Source of the DNA: DATFJT01 sp965230755
GTDB lineage: Bacteria > Bacteroidota > Bacteroidia > Chitinophagales > Saprospiraceae
Direction of reading: 5' to 3'
Length of the DNA: 64,000 bases
Assembly (NCBI GenBank): GCA_965230755.1
Contig: CBDDLT010000015.1
Span: 367,639 to 431,638 of the forward strand
The position numbers and the translations under genes were made by a program. Shown here one piece after another: positions 42,962 to 52,790 of this stretch. Under the pieces are notes generated by a model that did no database searches, was not told where the DNA came from, and worked only from the letters and a program-made list of their open reading frames with translations. How positions within the stretch are numbered: position 1 is the first letter of the stretch; the number at the start of each line of letters is the position of its first letter.

Positions 42962-43849
42962 TCAAGAGCGCGGATGCGCCTTATTATATTCAGTCAATAT
43001 ATGCTCCATGCTCAAATGAGTATAGACCTGTGTTGCAGCCAAGTTAGAATGACCAAGTAAAGACTTGACGAATTCTATCTTAGCTCCATTCTCCAATAAA
43101 TGAGTGGCAAATGAGTGTCTTAATATATGTGGATGAACTTCTCCCTTACTAAGATCACTTAGATTTTCTTTCACCGTATTGTAAACTAATTTCGGATACA
43201 TTTTATCCCCCTTATTGGTCACTAAAAGATAATCAAAATCAGAACGTCCAAATTTCTCGTTTCTTATATCAATGTAAGATTTAATTTGTCGAATTAATGT
43301 CTCTTCAATCGGAATCAATCTCTCCTTGTTCCCCTTACCCAATACTCTCAAGATTTCCGAACCTATTTCGAAGTTCTCATCGGTGATATTAATCAACTCT
43401 TCTCTTCTCAAACCACAAGTATATAATAGTAGGACAATCAAATAATCTCTTCTCCCTTCAAATGAATCATCCCCTTTCATTCTTTCTAAAGCCTGAAGAA
43501 TATATTCGCTGGAAACTATTTTAGGTAATGGTTTTCTAACCTTAGGGATTATTAAGTCTTGAGCCGGGTTAGTAATCACTTGCTCACTAGCTAGTAAATA
43601 TTTATAAAAATTCTTGACCGCCGAAATTTTCCTACGAATCGTGGTCCCTGTCATTTTTGCCTCGAATAGGTTTACTTGCCAATCTCTTAAATGATCTATT
43701 GTGATTTCATTCCATGAATGGATAGAAAAGCTTTCTTCCACAAATTTTTTTAATTGTAAAAGATCACTTCGATACGCCTTAATACTATGATTGGAATATT
43801 TCTTTACGTTTACTAAGTATTTCACAAACTGTTCTAACAGTAAAGCCAT
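42962..43849 (-). CDS. Tyrosine recombinase, XerC/XerD type
   Basis: 295 residues. An N-terminal SAM-like core-binding domain (about 1-85) is followed by the catalytic domain: CGLRREELINI (Arg), LGKGNKERLIPI (Lys), HPHILRHSFATHLLENG (His-x2-Arg), LLGHSNLAATQVYTH (His and the nucleophile Tyr). This is the complete R-K-H-R-H-Y set at XerC/D length. It probably acts in chromosome dimer resolution. There are no mobile-element hallmarks nearby. It is cotranscribed with hpf. Confidence 0.93.
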   Translation of the reverse strand: MALLLEQFVKYLVNVKKYSNHSIKAYRSDLLQLKKFVEESFSIHSWNEITIDHLRDWQVNLFEAKMTGTTIRRKISAVKNFYKYLLASEQVITNPAQDLIIPKVRKPLPKIVSSEYILQALERMKGDDSFEGRRDYLIVLLLYTCGLRREELINITDENFEIGSEILRVLGKGNKERLIPIEETLIRQIKSYIDIRNEKFGRSDFDYLLVTNKGDKMYPKLVYNTVKENLSDLSKGEVHPHILRHSFATHLLENGAKIEFVKSLLGHSNLAATQVYTHLSMEHILTEYNKAHPRS

Positions 43850-44020
43850 TAATTAGTAGTAGTTGGATTAACAATATAATTATTATTGACAACTTTTGCC
43901 AGATTTAGTTCATCAAAATTTAGAATTAAAACAACTAAAAAATGACCCCTTCTTCGAATCAGATTTAGTCACTCGAATAGAGCTAGAAAAAATTATCGAA
44001 TATTAAAAATCGGACCAGTT

Positions 44021-44998
44021 CTAATCCTTATTTTTTGGAGATAAATAATAACTCAAGGTCCAGCGTGTTCTGAAGCTTGTAGACAGTTGTGTTTCATTTA
44101 AGTCTCTAAATGCAGGTATTTCAGCAAAACCAAATAACTCAAGGCTCGGCGTAATCTTCCAGTTCAAACCACCGCGTAAATGAAGCCATGTGCCACCTGA
44201 ATTGGTAGTTTCTATTCCGTCAATCTGATCTCTTGAAGTATGTCTTGTAAATATCGATACAAAAGGACCTATTATCTGATTGGCGATGATGAATTGATCT
44301 CCAAAAGAAAGCTCAGCCCTATATTCGTTGCCAAATTTAAATCGCTGTTGGTTTTCATATCGATCTGAAGTAAATGTCTGTCGGGTACCCAATGTCAAAC
44401 CAACTACTCCTGTAGGCCTTAAAACTCCTTTATAATTTAATTGAGAAGAAAAATTAATGGCGGTAGCCGCACGTCCCGGTTGCATATCTGGATGAAAGGG
44501 CAACTTACTTACCGGGTCTGTCTTATCTGTTGTGCCAATCGGAATCTCTCCACCCACTCCCAATATCCAATCCAATTTATCATGGGTCAAGGCAATATAT
44601 TGTACATATGCTTGAGCATCGCCAATACCATTCGCAAATTTTAAAGATTCAGATCCGATAATTGACTTAGTACGTTCTTCCTGTCTAATAAAAGATGCCA
44701 TCAGCGAAGCACTCCATCTGGGGCTAAATGAATAGGTTCCTCTTAATATCCATGAATGCGTAATTCTCTTCCTTGGATTATCATCCAATTTGTCACCACC
44801 CGTTACCAAATCATGCTGAGAATTATAGTCGTACTGAACATCAAAAACAGTCGTGCCTTTTTGAAGCGTCCTTAAAGCCAAACTTCCTGCTATCGGTGTA
44901 CCGGTACTACAACATGCTTGAGCGAATATCCCAGACGATGGATTAAAATCCGGAAAAACGAAAACGACAAAAAGAAACCAATACTTATTAAAAATCAC
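44021..44998 (-). CDS. Probable outer-membrane beta-barrel protein
   Basis: 325 residues with a signal-like N-terminus (about 1-27, ending GIFAQACC). The rest is alternating strands, for example TTVFDVQYDYNSQHD, HSWILRGTYSFSPRWSASLMASFI and LDWILGVGGEIPIG, ending in an aromatic-rich strand (TRWTLSYYLSPK). This fits a 12-14-strand porin-like protein ('transporter' type). The Cys-Cys pair at about 29-30 is unusual. It overlaps the DUF3179 gene by 11 b, so the two products are probably coupled. Function unknown. Confidence 0.75.
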   Translation of the reverse strand: MIFNKYWFLFVVFVFPDFNPSSGIFAQACCSTGTPIAGSLALRTLQKGTTVFDVQYDYNSQHDLVTGGDKLDDNPRKRITHSWILRGTYSFSPRWSASLMASFIRQEERTKSIIGSESLKFANGIGDAQAYVQYIALTHDKLDWILGVGGEIPIGTTDKTDPVSKLPFHPDMQPGRAATAINFSSQLNYKGVLRPTGVVGLTLGTRQTFTSDRYENQQRFKFGNEYRAELSFGDQFIIANQIIGPFVSIFTRHTSRDQIDGIETTNSGGTWLHLRGGLNWKITPSLELFGFAEIPAFRDLNETQLSTSFRTRWTLSYYLSPKNKD

Positions 44999-46133
44999 TG
45001 AACTGATATACTTTAGCTAAGTCACCTATTTCAATACAAAATACTCTTTCTTTAAGTGGCAAGCGAGCATCTCTGTACAATATGGGATAAGACAATAATT
45101 CCGTATTGGGGTAATTACCATAAGGATACTCTCCGTAGTCGCGATCAAATCCAGTATCTTCGGTCATCACTAAAGGTTCGTCAATAAGTTGTTTCGCAAA
45201 AGCCCAAGTACACTCTACAAAAGGAACAACATTTAAGGACTCTCCTACCCTATCACCAAAAACAGCCGAAGCGGTTATTTGAGACCAAAATGACATGGTC
45301 TCCCGATCAAATGCGATAAGGTTACTGTTGTATAAAAATCCTGATACCCCAAAGGTTTTTTCAAAGCTTAAATCCTCTCTTTCCCAAACCCGACCGGTTC
45401 CAGTCAAGGGACAATAAGTAACGGCAATGGGTGTGCCTCCTATGTCATCATTGATCACTTCATGCCAGTCTAAAATGGCATGAGGGTAAACTTTGATCTC
45501 ATTATTGTTCTCTACTATCATAACCAAGTCATGGTCCTCCACGTAAAAATTATTGCTGGGATCACTATCAATTATTCTGAAGTTATCAAACTTAGGATCC
45601 ATGATTGCCGGAATTCCATCGAATCCAGCTCCTTGAGCCACAAAGGATGTTGGGACCGCCCAATCCTGAATGGTGTCTGCATCAATATCAACCTGAATAG
45701 GGGCTTCGTTATACAATTCTATTCCAGGGTAAAAGGATGAAAAAGAAAACCAAAATCCTACACCTGATTTCACAGAACCCAAAGCTTCTCCTTTATTTGG
45801 CCCCGAAATAGCTCGTCCAAAAATATCCCACCTATTACCTAAATCGTCCTCCATAATTATGGGTAAACTGGATTGAACCGGAGTAAAATCCCTCAAGGAC
45901 CCGGCAAATTCTCTCTCGAATGCAACTATAAAGTCTAATCCTTGACTTCCGGCAACAACTACGGAAGTACCATCCAATTCATCATTAATCAAGCTAAAAT
46001 CCAATGAACCCGATGAATTATTTGGTGGGTTTTGCATCATACCACCATTATCATCATCACCACAGGATAAAAAAATCATGGTGAATAATAACGCCAGAAC
46101 TACTTTTGATTGAAATAGTATCTTTATATTCAT
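44988..46133 (-). CDS. DUF3179 domain lipoprotein
   Basis: ATG 46133 (381 residues) gives a lipoprotein signal MNIKILFQSKVVLALLFTMIFLSCGDD. An upstream ATG at 46169 adds 12 residues. The DUF3179 core is seen in KVYPHAILDWHEVIND, VTYCPLTGTGRVWERE, FGVSGFLYNSNLIAFDRET and MSFWSQ. The conserved Cys in YCPLTG suggests redox or metal chemistry, but no function is established. It is upstream of and overlapping the beta-barrel gene, and divergent from the large VCBS gene. Confidence 0.88.
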   Translation of the reverse strand: MNIKILFQSKVVLALLFTMIFLSCGDDDNGGMMQNPPNNSSGSLDFSLINDELDGTSVVVAGSQGLDFIVAFEREFAGSLRDFTPVQSSLPIIMEDDLGNRWDIFGRAISGPNKGEALGSVKSGVGFWFSFSSFYPGIELYNEAPIQVDIDADTIQDWAVPTSFVAQGAGFDGIPAIMDPKFDNFRIIDSDPSNNFYVEDHDLVMIVENNNEIKVYPHAILDWHEVINDDIGGTPIAVTYCPLTGTGRVWEREDLSFEKTFGVSGFLYNSNLIAFDRETMSFWSQITASAVFGDRVGESLNVVPFVECTWAFAKQLIDEPLVMTEDTGFDRDYGEYPYGNYPNTELLSYPILYRDARLPLKERVFCIEIGDLAKVYQFSDF

Positions 46134-46234
46134 AACCAAATATTTACACCTAAAGGCATCTTTCAGCACTTTTATTGCTTGACATAAATTTAATTCAAAT
46201 AAAATATAAACACCATAGCTTAAAGCATAATTAT

Positions 46235-49200
46235 ATGTCGCAAAGGTTACATTTAAGAAAGCCTGATAACGTAAAAAACACCGACGCTATACCATTTCTA
46301 TCTCCGTTATTTTTATCTCAATGGTATTTGACAATACTGAGAGCTTTGAAGATAATGCTCTTATACCCAATAATCATGTCCATGCTATCCTGTCAAAAAT
46401 CGGAAACACGTGTAGCAGCGACAGAAGAGGTACTACAAATTTTTCATCTCATTTCAGCGGATAGTAGTGGAGTTGTGTTCAATCAAAACGGAAGTCTATT
46501 GGTACCAGGAGATATCTCAGGATTGTATTCGAATATAGCCGGTATGGCCACTGGTGATATTAATAACGATGGATTGCCAGATCTTTTCTTTTCAGGAGGA
46601 TGTGGCAATTCGAAACTATATCTCAACAAAGGCAATTTTCAATTCGAGGATATTACGGCAAAATCTGGAATTAGAGATGCCAATGCCAATAATTCAGATA
46701 ACCAAGGGGTCAATTTCGTTGATATCAATGCTGATGGTTTATTAGATATTTATATATGCAAGACAGGCTTAGGTGGGGATTTCTCCAAGGGAGTTTTCAA
46801 TAAAACCGGAGCCAATTTGTTATACATTAATCAAGGTAATTTAACATTTAAAGAAGAGGCCAAATCATTTGGTTTAGATATCATCGGATTATCTCATACG
46901 GCCAACTTCTTCGACTACGATGGTGACGGAGATCTCGATCTTTATCTCATACAAACAGGCGAACCGGGATCTACTTTTTCTTTTGGTTATTACGAGGCCG
47001 CTCCTAGGTTTAAGTGGTTAAGTGATCGCTTTTATGAACAAAAAAATGGCTTCTTCGAAGATGTGACTCAAGAAGTAGGAATACCTTTAAAAAGAAGCAT
47101 TGGACTTAGCGTTTCAGTTGCCGATGTAGATAGAAATGGATACCAAGATATTTATGTATCGAATGACTTCTTTGGTCCTGATTTTTTCTATTTAAATACA
47201 GGCAAGAAGAAGTTCTTAGATCGAAGGAACAGCTATTTTAGTAAAACACCGATGTCCGCTATGGGATCCGATTTTGCAGATTATAACAACGATGGATTTC
47301 CCGATCTTTTCGTAGGTGAAATGATGCCGAAGGGAGCCAAAAGACAAAAGACTAATTTGGTGCCTTTTTCAATCGAGATCTACAATAAGCTCTCAGAAAG
47401 CGACATGGCTCAATATCCACGCAACATGCTCTTCGAAAATAAGCGAGGTGAACAGTTTTCAGATATAGGAATGCTCAACGGTCTTGAAGCAACAGAATGG
47501 AGCTGGTCTAGTTTCTTCTTTGATGCGGATAACGATGGCTTTAAAGATCTTTTTGTTGCCAACGGAATATTGAGGGATTTGACCAATATGGATTTTGTAA
47601 AGGACCATATAGGCAGCGACTACAGGGATATGGCGGATCCCGAAGTTAAATCCAAGGTAAATCCAGGTTTGGCGCCTACGACCAATACAAGGAATTATAT
47701 TTTTCAGAATCAAGGATACGGTTTTACTGATCAGAGCATAGATTGGGGCTTGAAGGAAAAGGCTCATGTAAGGGGAGCTTCTTTTGCAGACCTCGATAAT
47801 GATGGCGATCTAGATCTTATTCTCAATCGAATTGACCAGCATCCACTTATCTATAGGAATGGCAGCGAACTTCTCGATAACTCTTTCGTGAAATTTTCTG
47901 TAGCCGGCCCAAAACAGAATACTTTCGGAATAGGAGCGACCATAGAAATTTATGGAGATGAAGTATACCAGAGTAATTTTATCAGTACTCAACGGGGTTT
48001 TCAGTCAAGCCCCGAACCCATTGTACATTTCGGTTTAGGAAAACAGACAAGAATTGACTCTGCGGTAGTGAGCTGGCCGGGAGGAAAAAAAGAAGTATTC
48101 AATAATATCGAATCTGGGAAAATCAACCATTTGAAGTTTGGAGATGGACAAGCACTAAATTCGTCCGAGAACGGTGTCTCCACCTTATTCGAAAAACAAA
48201 CTGAAGTCTTGGCCAGTCATCGAGAGAATAGTTTTGATGACTTCAAGCAACAGCGACTTCTCATTAGAAAATACTCAAGGAATGGACCATCGATGGCTAT
48301 AGGAGATTTGGACAATAACGGTTTGGATGAGATGATTCTAGGTTCAGCGTCGAATGCACCATTGAATATATTATTCGATCAAAATAATGCTAAAACCAAA
48401 GGTTTAGAAACCTCCCCTACTCAGGAAAATGCAGGCATTTTGATTCTAGATGTAAATCAAGATGGGCTATCAGATATTTTTGTTGCGAATGGAGGCAATG
48501 AGCTCCAAGGAAAAAATCTAAATAACGAACTATTCATTAATACGGGAAATGGTCAATTCGACAAAAGCAATCAAGGCTTTTTAAATGATAATATGTCCAG
48601 TTCTACAGTAAATGCCTGTGATTTTGATGCCGATGGAGATCTAGATTTATTCGTCGGTTCGAATATTGTATCCGGTGAATACGCTCAACTTCCTACATCT
48701 TTTCTATACAGAAATGACAATGGTCAGTTCAGTGATGCCACAGAGGAATTGATTCCTGATTTGCACAACCTGGGAAGAGTATCCTCGGCGCTTTGGTCTG
48801 ATGTGAACAATGACGGACTCATTGACTTAATCGTTGCAGGGGAATGGATGGCAATGCATGTATTCCAGCAATCGGAGAATGGTTCATTTGAGAAAAAAAT
48901 TATACCACAAAGTAATGGTTGGTGGAACAGCATTACTGGTGCAGATATCGATAATGACGGCGATATCGATTATATTCTTGGCAATCATGGCTTGAATTCT
49001 ATATTCAATGCTTCCGATAAAGAACCTATACGATTGGTTACAGCGGATTTTGATAAGAATGGCACCAATGATCCTGTCGTGTTCCACTACCAAGATGGTG
49101 AGAATGTTCCATTTGTTAATAGAGATTTATTCACTAGCCATATGCCCGCATTCAACAATCAATACTACAGTTTTAAGGCATATGCTGAAGCGGATTATGA

Positions 49201-49816
49201 AACCTTGGTAAACGATCAATTGACCGACTCAAAGACGGAAGAATTCATTAATGAATTGAGATCTTGTGTTTTCATTAATGATGGTGACAAGGGCTTTCGA
49301 AAAATAGCTCTTCCGATTGAGTCACAAAAAGGTCCTGTTTATGGCACTTTGACCCTCGATGTAAATGACGACTCCTTTCTGGACCTCATTCTTATAGGAG
49401 ACGATTGTAGACAACATTATGAGTATGGATGTACCGATGCTCTCGGAGGTCAAATTCTCCTTGGCGATGGAACGGGGAATTTCTCCAAAGTCGACGATGC
49501 TAAATCCGGGTTTAACTTTAAGGGTTACGGCCGCGCATTGACATACATGGAGGATGAGACAACTAATGAAGTCAAAATCTTAGCGACAAGTAATAATGGT
49601 GATCTACAAGCATTTAAATTACAAGGTGATTTACAAGTAAGGCGTATTCCTTCGAATGCGACCCATGCTTCAATAGAATTGGAAAATGGCCTGAAACGCA
49701 AACAGGAGTTTTATTATGGACAAGGATATTGGACTCAATTACCCAGAGTTTTACCAATTCCAAAAAATGTCAAGGCCCTACAATTTATGCAAGGGTCGAA
49801 TGCAATACCGGAATAA
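46235..49816 (+). CDS. Large VCBS/FG-GAP lipoprotein with ASPIC/UnbV domain (CRTAC1-like)
   Basis: ATG 46235 gives 1193 residues. Other in-frame starts are 46175 and 46355. The latter would begin right at the hydrophobic segment and lipobox-like MSMLSC. Some 14 calcium-loop motifs (DINNDGLPD, DYDGDGDLD, DADNDGFKD, DFDADGDLD and others) are spread over two beta-propeller-like halves. Between them lies an ASPIC/UnbV domain (IGATIEIYGDEVYQSN...VVSWPGGKKEVFNN). Surface attachment is likely. The partner gene is convergent (haloperoxidase-like). Function unknown, often annotated near SusCD systems. Confidence 0.88.
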   Translation: MSQRLHLRKPDNVKNTDAIPFLSPLFLSQWYLTILRALKIMLLYPIIMSMLSCQKSETRVAATEEVLQIFHLISADSSGVVFNQNGSLLVPGDISGLYSNIAGMATGDINNDGLPDLFFSGGCGNSKLYLNKGNFQFEDITAKSGIRDANANNSDNQGVNFVDINADGLLDIYICKTGLGGDFSKGVFNKTGANLLYINQGNLTFKEEAKSFGLDIIGLSHTANFFDYDGDGDLDLYLIQTGEPGSTFSFGYYEAAPRFKWLSDRFYEQKNGFFEDVTQEVGIPLKRSIGLSVSVADVDRNGYQDIYVSNDFFGPDFFYLNTGKKKFLDRRNSYFSKTPMSAMGSDFADYNNDGFPDLFVGEMMPKGAKRQKTNLVPFSIEIYNKLSESDMAQYPRNMLFENKRGEQFSDIGMLNGLEATEWSWSSFFFDADNDGFKDLFVANGILRDLTNMDFVKDHIGSDYRDMADPEVKSKVNPGLAPTTNTRNYIFQNQGYGFTDQSIDWGLKEKAHVRGASFADLDNDGDLDLILNRIDQHPLIYRNGSELLDNSFVKFSVAGPKQNTFGIGATIEIYGDEVYQSNFISTQRGFQSSPEPIVHFGLGKQTRIDSAVVSWPGGKKEVFNNIESGKINHLKFGDGQALNSSENGVSTLFEKQTEVLASHRENSFDDFKQQRLLIRKYSRNGPSMAIGDLDNNGLDEMILGSASNAPLNILFDQNNAKTKGLETSPTQENAGILILDVNQDGLSDIFVANGGNELQGKNLNNELFINTGNGQFDKSNQGFLNDNMSSSTVNACDFDADGDLDLFVGSNIVSGEYAQLPTSFLYRNDNGQFSDATEELIPDLHNLGRVSSALWSDVNNDGLIDLIVAGEWMAMHVFQQSENGSFEKKIIPQSNGWWNSITGADIDNDGDIDYILGNHGLNSIFNASDKEPIRLVTADFDKNGTNDPVVFHYQDGENVPFVNRDLFTSHMPAFNNQYYSFKAYAEADYETLVNDQLTDSKTEEFINELRSCVFINDGDKGFRKIALPIESQKGPVYGTLTLDVNDDSFLDLILIGDDCRQHYEYGCTDALGGQILLGDGTGNFSKVDDAKSGFNFKGYGRALTYMEDETTNEVKILATSNNGDLQAFKLQGDLQVRRIPSNATHASIELENGLKRKQEFYYGQGYWTQLPRVLPIPKNVKALQFMQGSNAIPE

Positions 49817-49831
49817 TTGAAATCAATGCTT

Positions 49832-51145
49832 CTATTCCGGTATTTCTATGGTCTCATTAGCTTTAGCCCCTAGTTTTTTCCCCTGCTCGAAAGCGTCATC
49901 ACACGCAAACGAATAGTGAATTCCGCCAAAAAACCGGCTTTGTGCAGCCTCTTTGGCAGCCTGCCATACTCCGTCAAATTCGCGAGTACCCAATCCAAAA
50001 AATTCGTTGGTATCATCACTAAAGGAAACATCTCCGTAATGGCGCGTCAATATCGCCGCCGATGTAGCGGATACAAGACTGTGAGCACTTGTATATTCTG
50101 GAAACAACGGTGACTCTAACTTTGGCTGCCAATCCGGATTGATATATCGATTGATATACGTTTCAGGGCGGAGAAGATTGTAGTGATATTTCGTTTCCCA
50201 TGCAGCCATAAAAGCATCTGCAATACCCAATGTTAACTTTGCTTTTACATTACAAGAACGGATCAGATCATCTTGGGCCTGTTTGGATAAGATTCCATGG
50301 ATTCCAAGCCAATGTCCTCCCGGAGTATTTTGCTTTCGTACTTGCATTTGATGCCCTTCTACCATTGTAGGTCCAGGATTACAATCCCAGTAAACCGCTG
50401 TTTTTATTAAAGAGTCCTTTGGCTCTAGAACGGTCTGATACACCTCCATTGCAGATTGATAAAATGGAGAATTCGCCGTAGAATCAAATGGTACGGATAG
50501 ATTAGCTCGAAACTCGCTTGTCGAATCCATTATAAATGGGCTTAACTCATACCAATAGGGTTCCAATGCTTCACCATAAAGTGGGGCTGTTGGTCTCCAT
50601 GCATATGCGGCGTCAATCAAAGTATATTTAGGTTTGTTTCTGGTGGTATTATAACCATCCCTATTTGCTCGTTCCAGTATGCTTTCCGATATGCGCTTTC
50701 CACATTCCAATGCGCTTTGTCGATCCTTAGCTTCAACCGAAAAATATTTTTCGACAATTATTTCGCAAATACTATCCACCATGGCATCCCGATAGACCAA
50801 AGCTTTGGCCGTATGACAAAAAGCGTAAGTCATGGCCAATAATTGATTGTTCGGTGACTCACAAGGACGGGCCCATTCCTCAAAACCATTGACCTCTGTT
50901 ATCCAGAAGTTTGAATCAGCAGGCATGATGGATGCTGCGGCTGTCAAATTCGAATATGCGTATATCCTACTTGCTACCGGAGGAGTAAATAAGTCCTCAG
51001 AAACGACCTTGGTCAGTTCTGCATTTAATTCATTAATTAAATCCGAAGAACCATAAATAGAGGCATTGTCATTTTCTACCGATGTATTCTGGTTACAAGC
51101 TAAGATCAATACTAAAACACTGAAAAAAAGGACTATTCGAAACAT
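49832..51145 (-). CDS. PAP2 / vanadium-dependent haloperoxidase-like lipoprotein
   Basis: 437 residues with lipobox LILAC at about 13-17. The PAP2/vanadium site is complete: KYHYNLLRP (Lys-x6-Arg-Pro), EYTSAHS (the PSGH-equivalent) and QSRFFGGIHYSFACD (Ser-Arg-x5-His-x3-Asp). It could be a haloperoxidase or an acid phosphatase, which the sequence alone cannot decide. It lies downstream of the susC-susD-susD genes behind a hairpin and ends 15 b from the convergent CRTAC1-like gene. Confidence 0.85.
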   Translation of the reverse strand: MFRIVLFFSVLVLILACNQNTSVENDNASIYGSSDLINELNAELTKVVSEDLFTPPVASRIYAYSNLTAAASIMPADSNFWITEVNGFEEWARPCESPNNQLLAMTYAFCHTAKALVYRDAMVDSICEIIVEKYFSVEAKDRQSALECGKRISESILERANRDGYNTTRNKPKYTLIDAAYAWRPTAPLYGEALEPYWYELSPFIMDSTSEFRANLSVPFDSTANSPFYQSAMEVYQTVLEPKDSLIKTAVYWDCNPGPTMVEGHQMQVRKQNTPGGHWLGIHGILSKQAQDDLIRSCNVKAKLTLGIADAFMAAWETKYHYNLLRPETYINRYINPDWQPKLESPLFPEYTSAHSLVSATSAAILTRHYGDVSFSDDTNEFFGLGTREFDGVWQAAKEAAQSRFFGGIHYSFACDDAFEQGKKLGAKANETIEIPE

Positions 51146-51176
51146 AAAAAGGACTTATCAAATCAATGATAAGCCC
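51146..51176 (-). terminator. Hairpin after the second SusD-like gene
   Basis: On the minus strand GGGCTTATC...GATAAGTCC with a short T-run (51150-51146). It sits between the stop of the 51204-52676 gene and the ATG of the haloperoxidase-like gene, so read-through must be partial or the latter has its own promoter. Confidence 0.6.
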
Positions 51177-51203
51177 AATATACACTCTATTTTTCAATCA
51201 ATA

Positions 51204-52676
51204 CTAATTTACATCCCACCACATTCTAGCGGTTAAATCATCAGGATTCGAAGTGATGGCATTTAAATTGGCGCCATTCGTTGTACGCTCAGTATCGGGA
51301 TATGCTAATTTAACCGGAATAGTAGAAATTACCCCGTCTGGCGCTGGTATTAGTTTGGGTTCGTCAAGTCTCCTATGCTCTGCCCATGCCTGAGGGCCGT
51401 TCATATAAAAAGCGAACCATTTTTGTAAGCCAATAGAAGCCTTCCAATTGGATTCATCATATGGATTATTGCTGATGTACTCAGCTATTGCTGTAGGATC
51501 AGAAATACCCCAGTAGTTCATGGATTGAGTAATGCCATCTGCATAACTGTTCGAAGCGTCACCTGCAATCATCCCTCTTTGAACTGCTTCTGCAATTAAG
51601 AAATTAACCTCAGCTGCATCTATCATAACGGCTGGCTCTGTAGCCCGCCTTACCCTACTACCTGGACGTGAGATATTTTGTAAATCCCAAAACCTGTCGC
51701 TCAACCCATAGGGCAATCCCTTAATTTCACCTGCGGGGTTTGGATCGGCATAAATCTCCAACCTGGGATCTCCTGCATCACTTAAAGCATCAACCAGCTC
51801 CTTGGTAATGTTAAAATCATCTCGAGAATTGATCACATGATCAATATAAATTGGATTTGCAACGTTTGCTTCATCAGAGAATATCCATAATGCGTTATCT
51901 GCATTGTCTATGATCAGAGCTCCGGAAGTTGCCCGACTTACATAATCAGAAGCCATAGTAAAATCTATATCTGCAATTCTCATAGCAGCTCTTAACATCA
52001 AGGATCTCCCAAATTTTTTCCATTTACTCATATCTCCGTCATAGATTAACTCACCGGAGCCAAAAGAACTACCTAAACCTGCTTCTTCATTGATGCTATT
52101 GACAGCATTCGATAATGTATTCAAAATACCGGTATAAATATTTTGCTGACTATCGTAAACCGGTTTTTGAATGTCTCCATCCAATGCTTTCGAATAAGGA
52201 ACATCACCAAAAGCATCGGTTAGGTTATGGAATGTATAAGACATCATTATGTCGACAATGGCCAATTGGTTGGCACGAATGTCCTCCGTTAAATTAGGGT
52301 CCTCAGTAATGATATCTCTGGCAGTAGAAAAATTCACCAATGAACCGGCATTCCTTCCGGAACCGGGTCTAGAGGAAGAACCGGCGTAGAATTCTTCCCA
52401 AATTACATTGGTATTCCCTCCATCTAGAATATAAAGTTGCTCCACAGGATATGCATTTTGAGCCCAATACTGAACCATCAGCATACCCCAATCTGCATTC
52501 ATTTTTCGACTCCAGAGATGTCGATTTATCTGGTATTCTCCCTCAGTTATTAAGTTGATGGCTGGAACTTCCGTTGGTACATTAGGATCAATATTTAGGT
52601 CGTTTAAGTCTTTACAACAAACCAGTAAGAAGGTAGTTAATAGAATTATGATCGTGGGATATTTGGTATAAAACAT
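51204..52676 (-). CDS. SusD/RagB-like nutrient-binding lipoprotein (copy 1)
   Basis: 490 residues with lipobox LVCC (Cys at about 20-21) and mature start KDLNDLNIDPNVPTEVPAINLITEGEYQINRHLWSR. The helical TPR-type SusD core follows (FHNLTDAFGDVPYSKAL, KKFGRSLMLRAAMRIAD, WFAFYMNGPQAWAEHRRLDEPKLIPAP, DDLTARMWWDVN). It binds the substrate on the cell surface for the SusC receptor. It is a clear tandem paralogue of the next gene upstream (52791-54251), similar along the full length, with a few-residue insertion near 'SSRPGSGRNAG'. Confidence 0.94.
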   Translation of the reverse strand: MFYTKYPTIIILLTTFLLVCCKDLNDLNIDPNVPTEVPAINLITEGEYQINRHLWSRKMNADWGMLMVQYWAQNAYPVEQLYILDGGNTNVIWEEFYAGSSSRPGSGRNAGSLVNFSTARDIITEDPNLTEDIRANQLAIVDIMMSYTFHNLTDAFGDVPYSKALDGDIQKPVYDSQQNIYTGILNTLSNAVNSINEEAGLGSSFGSGELIYDGDMSKWKKFGRSLMLRAAMRIADIDFTMASDYVSRATSGALIIDNADNALWIFSDEANVANPIYIDHVINSRDDFNITKELVDALSDAGDPRLEIYADPNPAGEIKGLPYGLSDRFWDLQNISRPGSRVRRATEPAVMIDAAEVNFLIAEAVQRGMIAGDASNSYADGITQSMNYWGISDPTAIAEYISNNPYDESNWKASIGLQKWFAFYMNGPQAWAEHRRLDEPKLIPAPDGVISTIPVKLAYPDTERTTNGANLNAITSNPDDLTARMWWDVN

Positions 52677-52729
52677 GGTATCTGATTTCGTTAAACCTCA
52701 ATTTATAGGGGTAAGCTTTGGCCTTTTAT

Positions 52730-52762
52730 AAAAAATGGGCTTACCAACAAGTTGATAAGCCC
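52730..52762 (-). terminator. Terminator after SusD-like copy 2
   Basis: On the minus strand GGGCTTATCAACTTG-TTGGTAAGCCC folds into a stem (GGGCTTA/TAAGCCC plus inner CAA/TTG) followed by A and a six-T run. It probably separates strong susC-susD2 expression from the second susD copy. Confidence 0.75.
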
Positions 52763-52790
52763 AATATACATTCAATTTTTTCAATCAATA

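Noticed and set aside
42962..43849. Integrase of a genomic island
   Set aside because: Length, motifs and neighbours (hpf, tRNA-tuf) fit a housekeeping XerC/XerD. No attachment repeats or cargo were seen beside the tRNAs.
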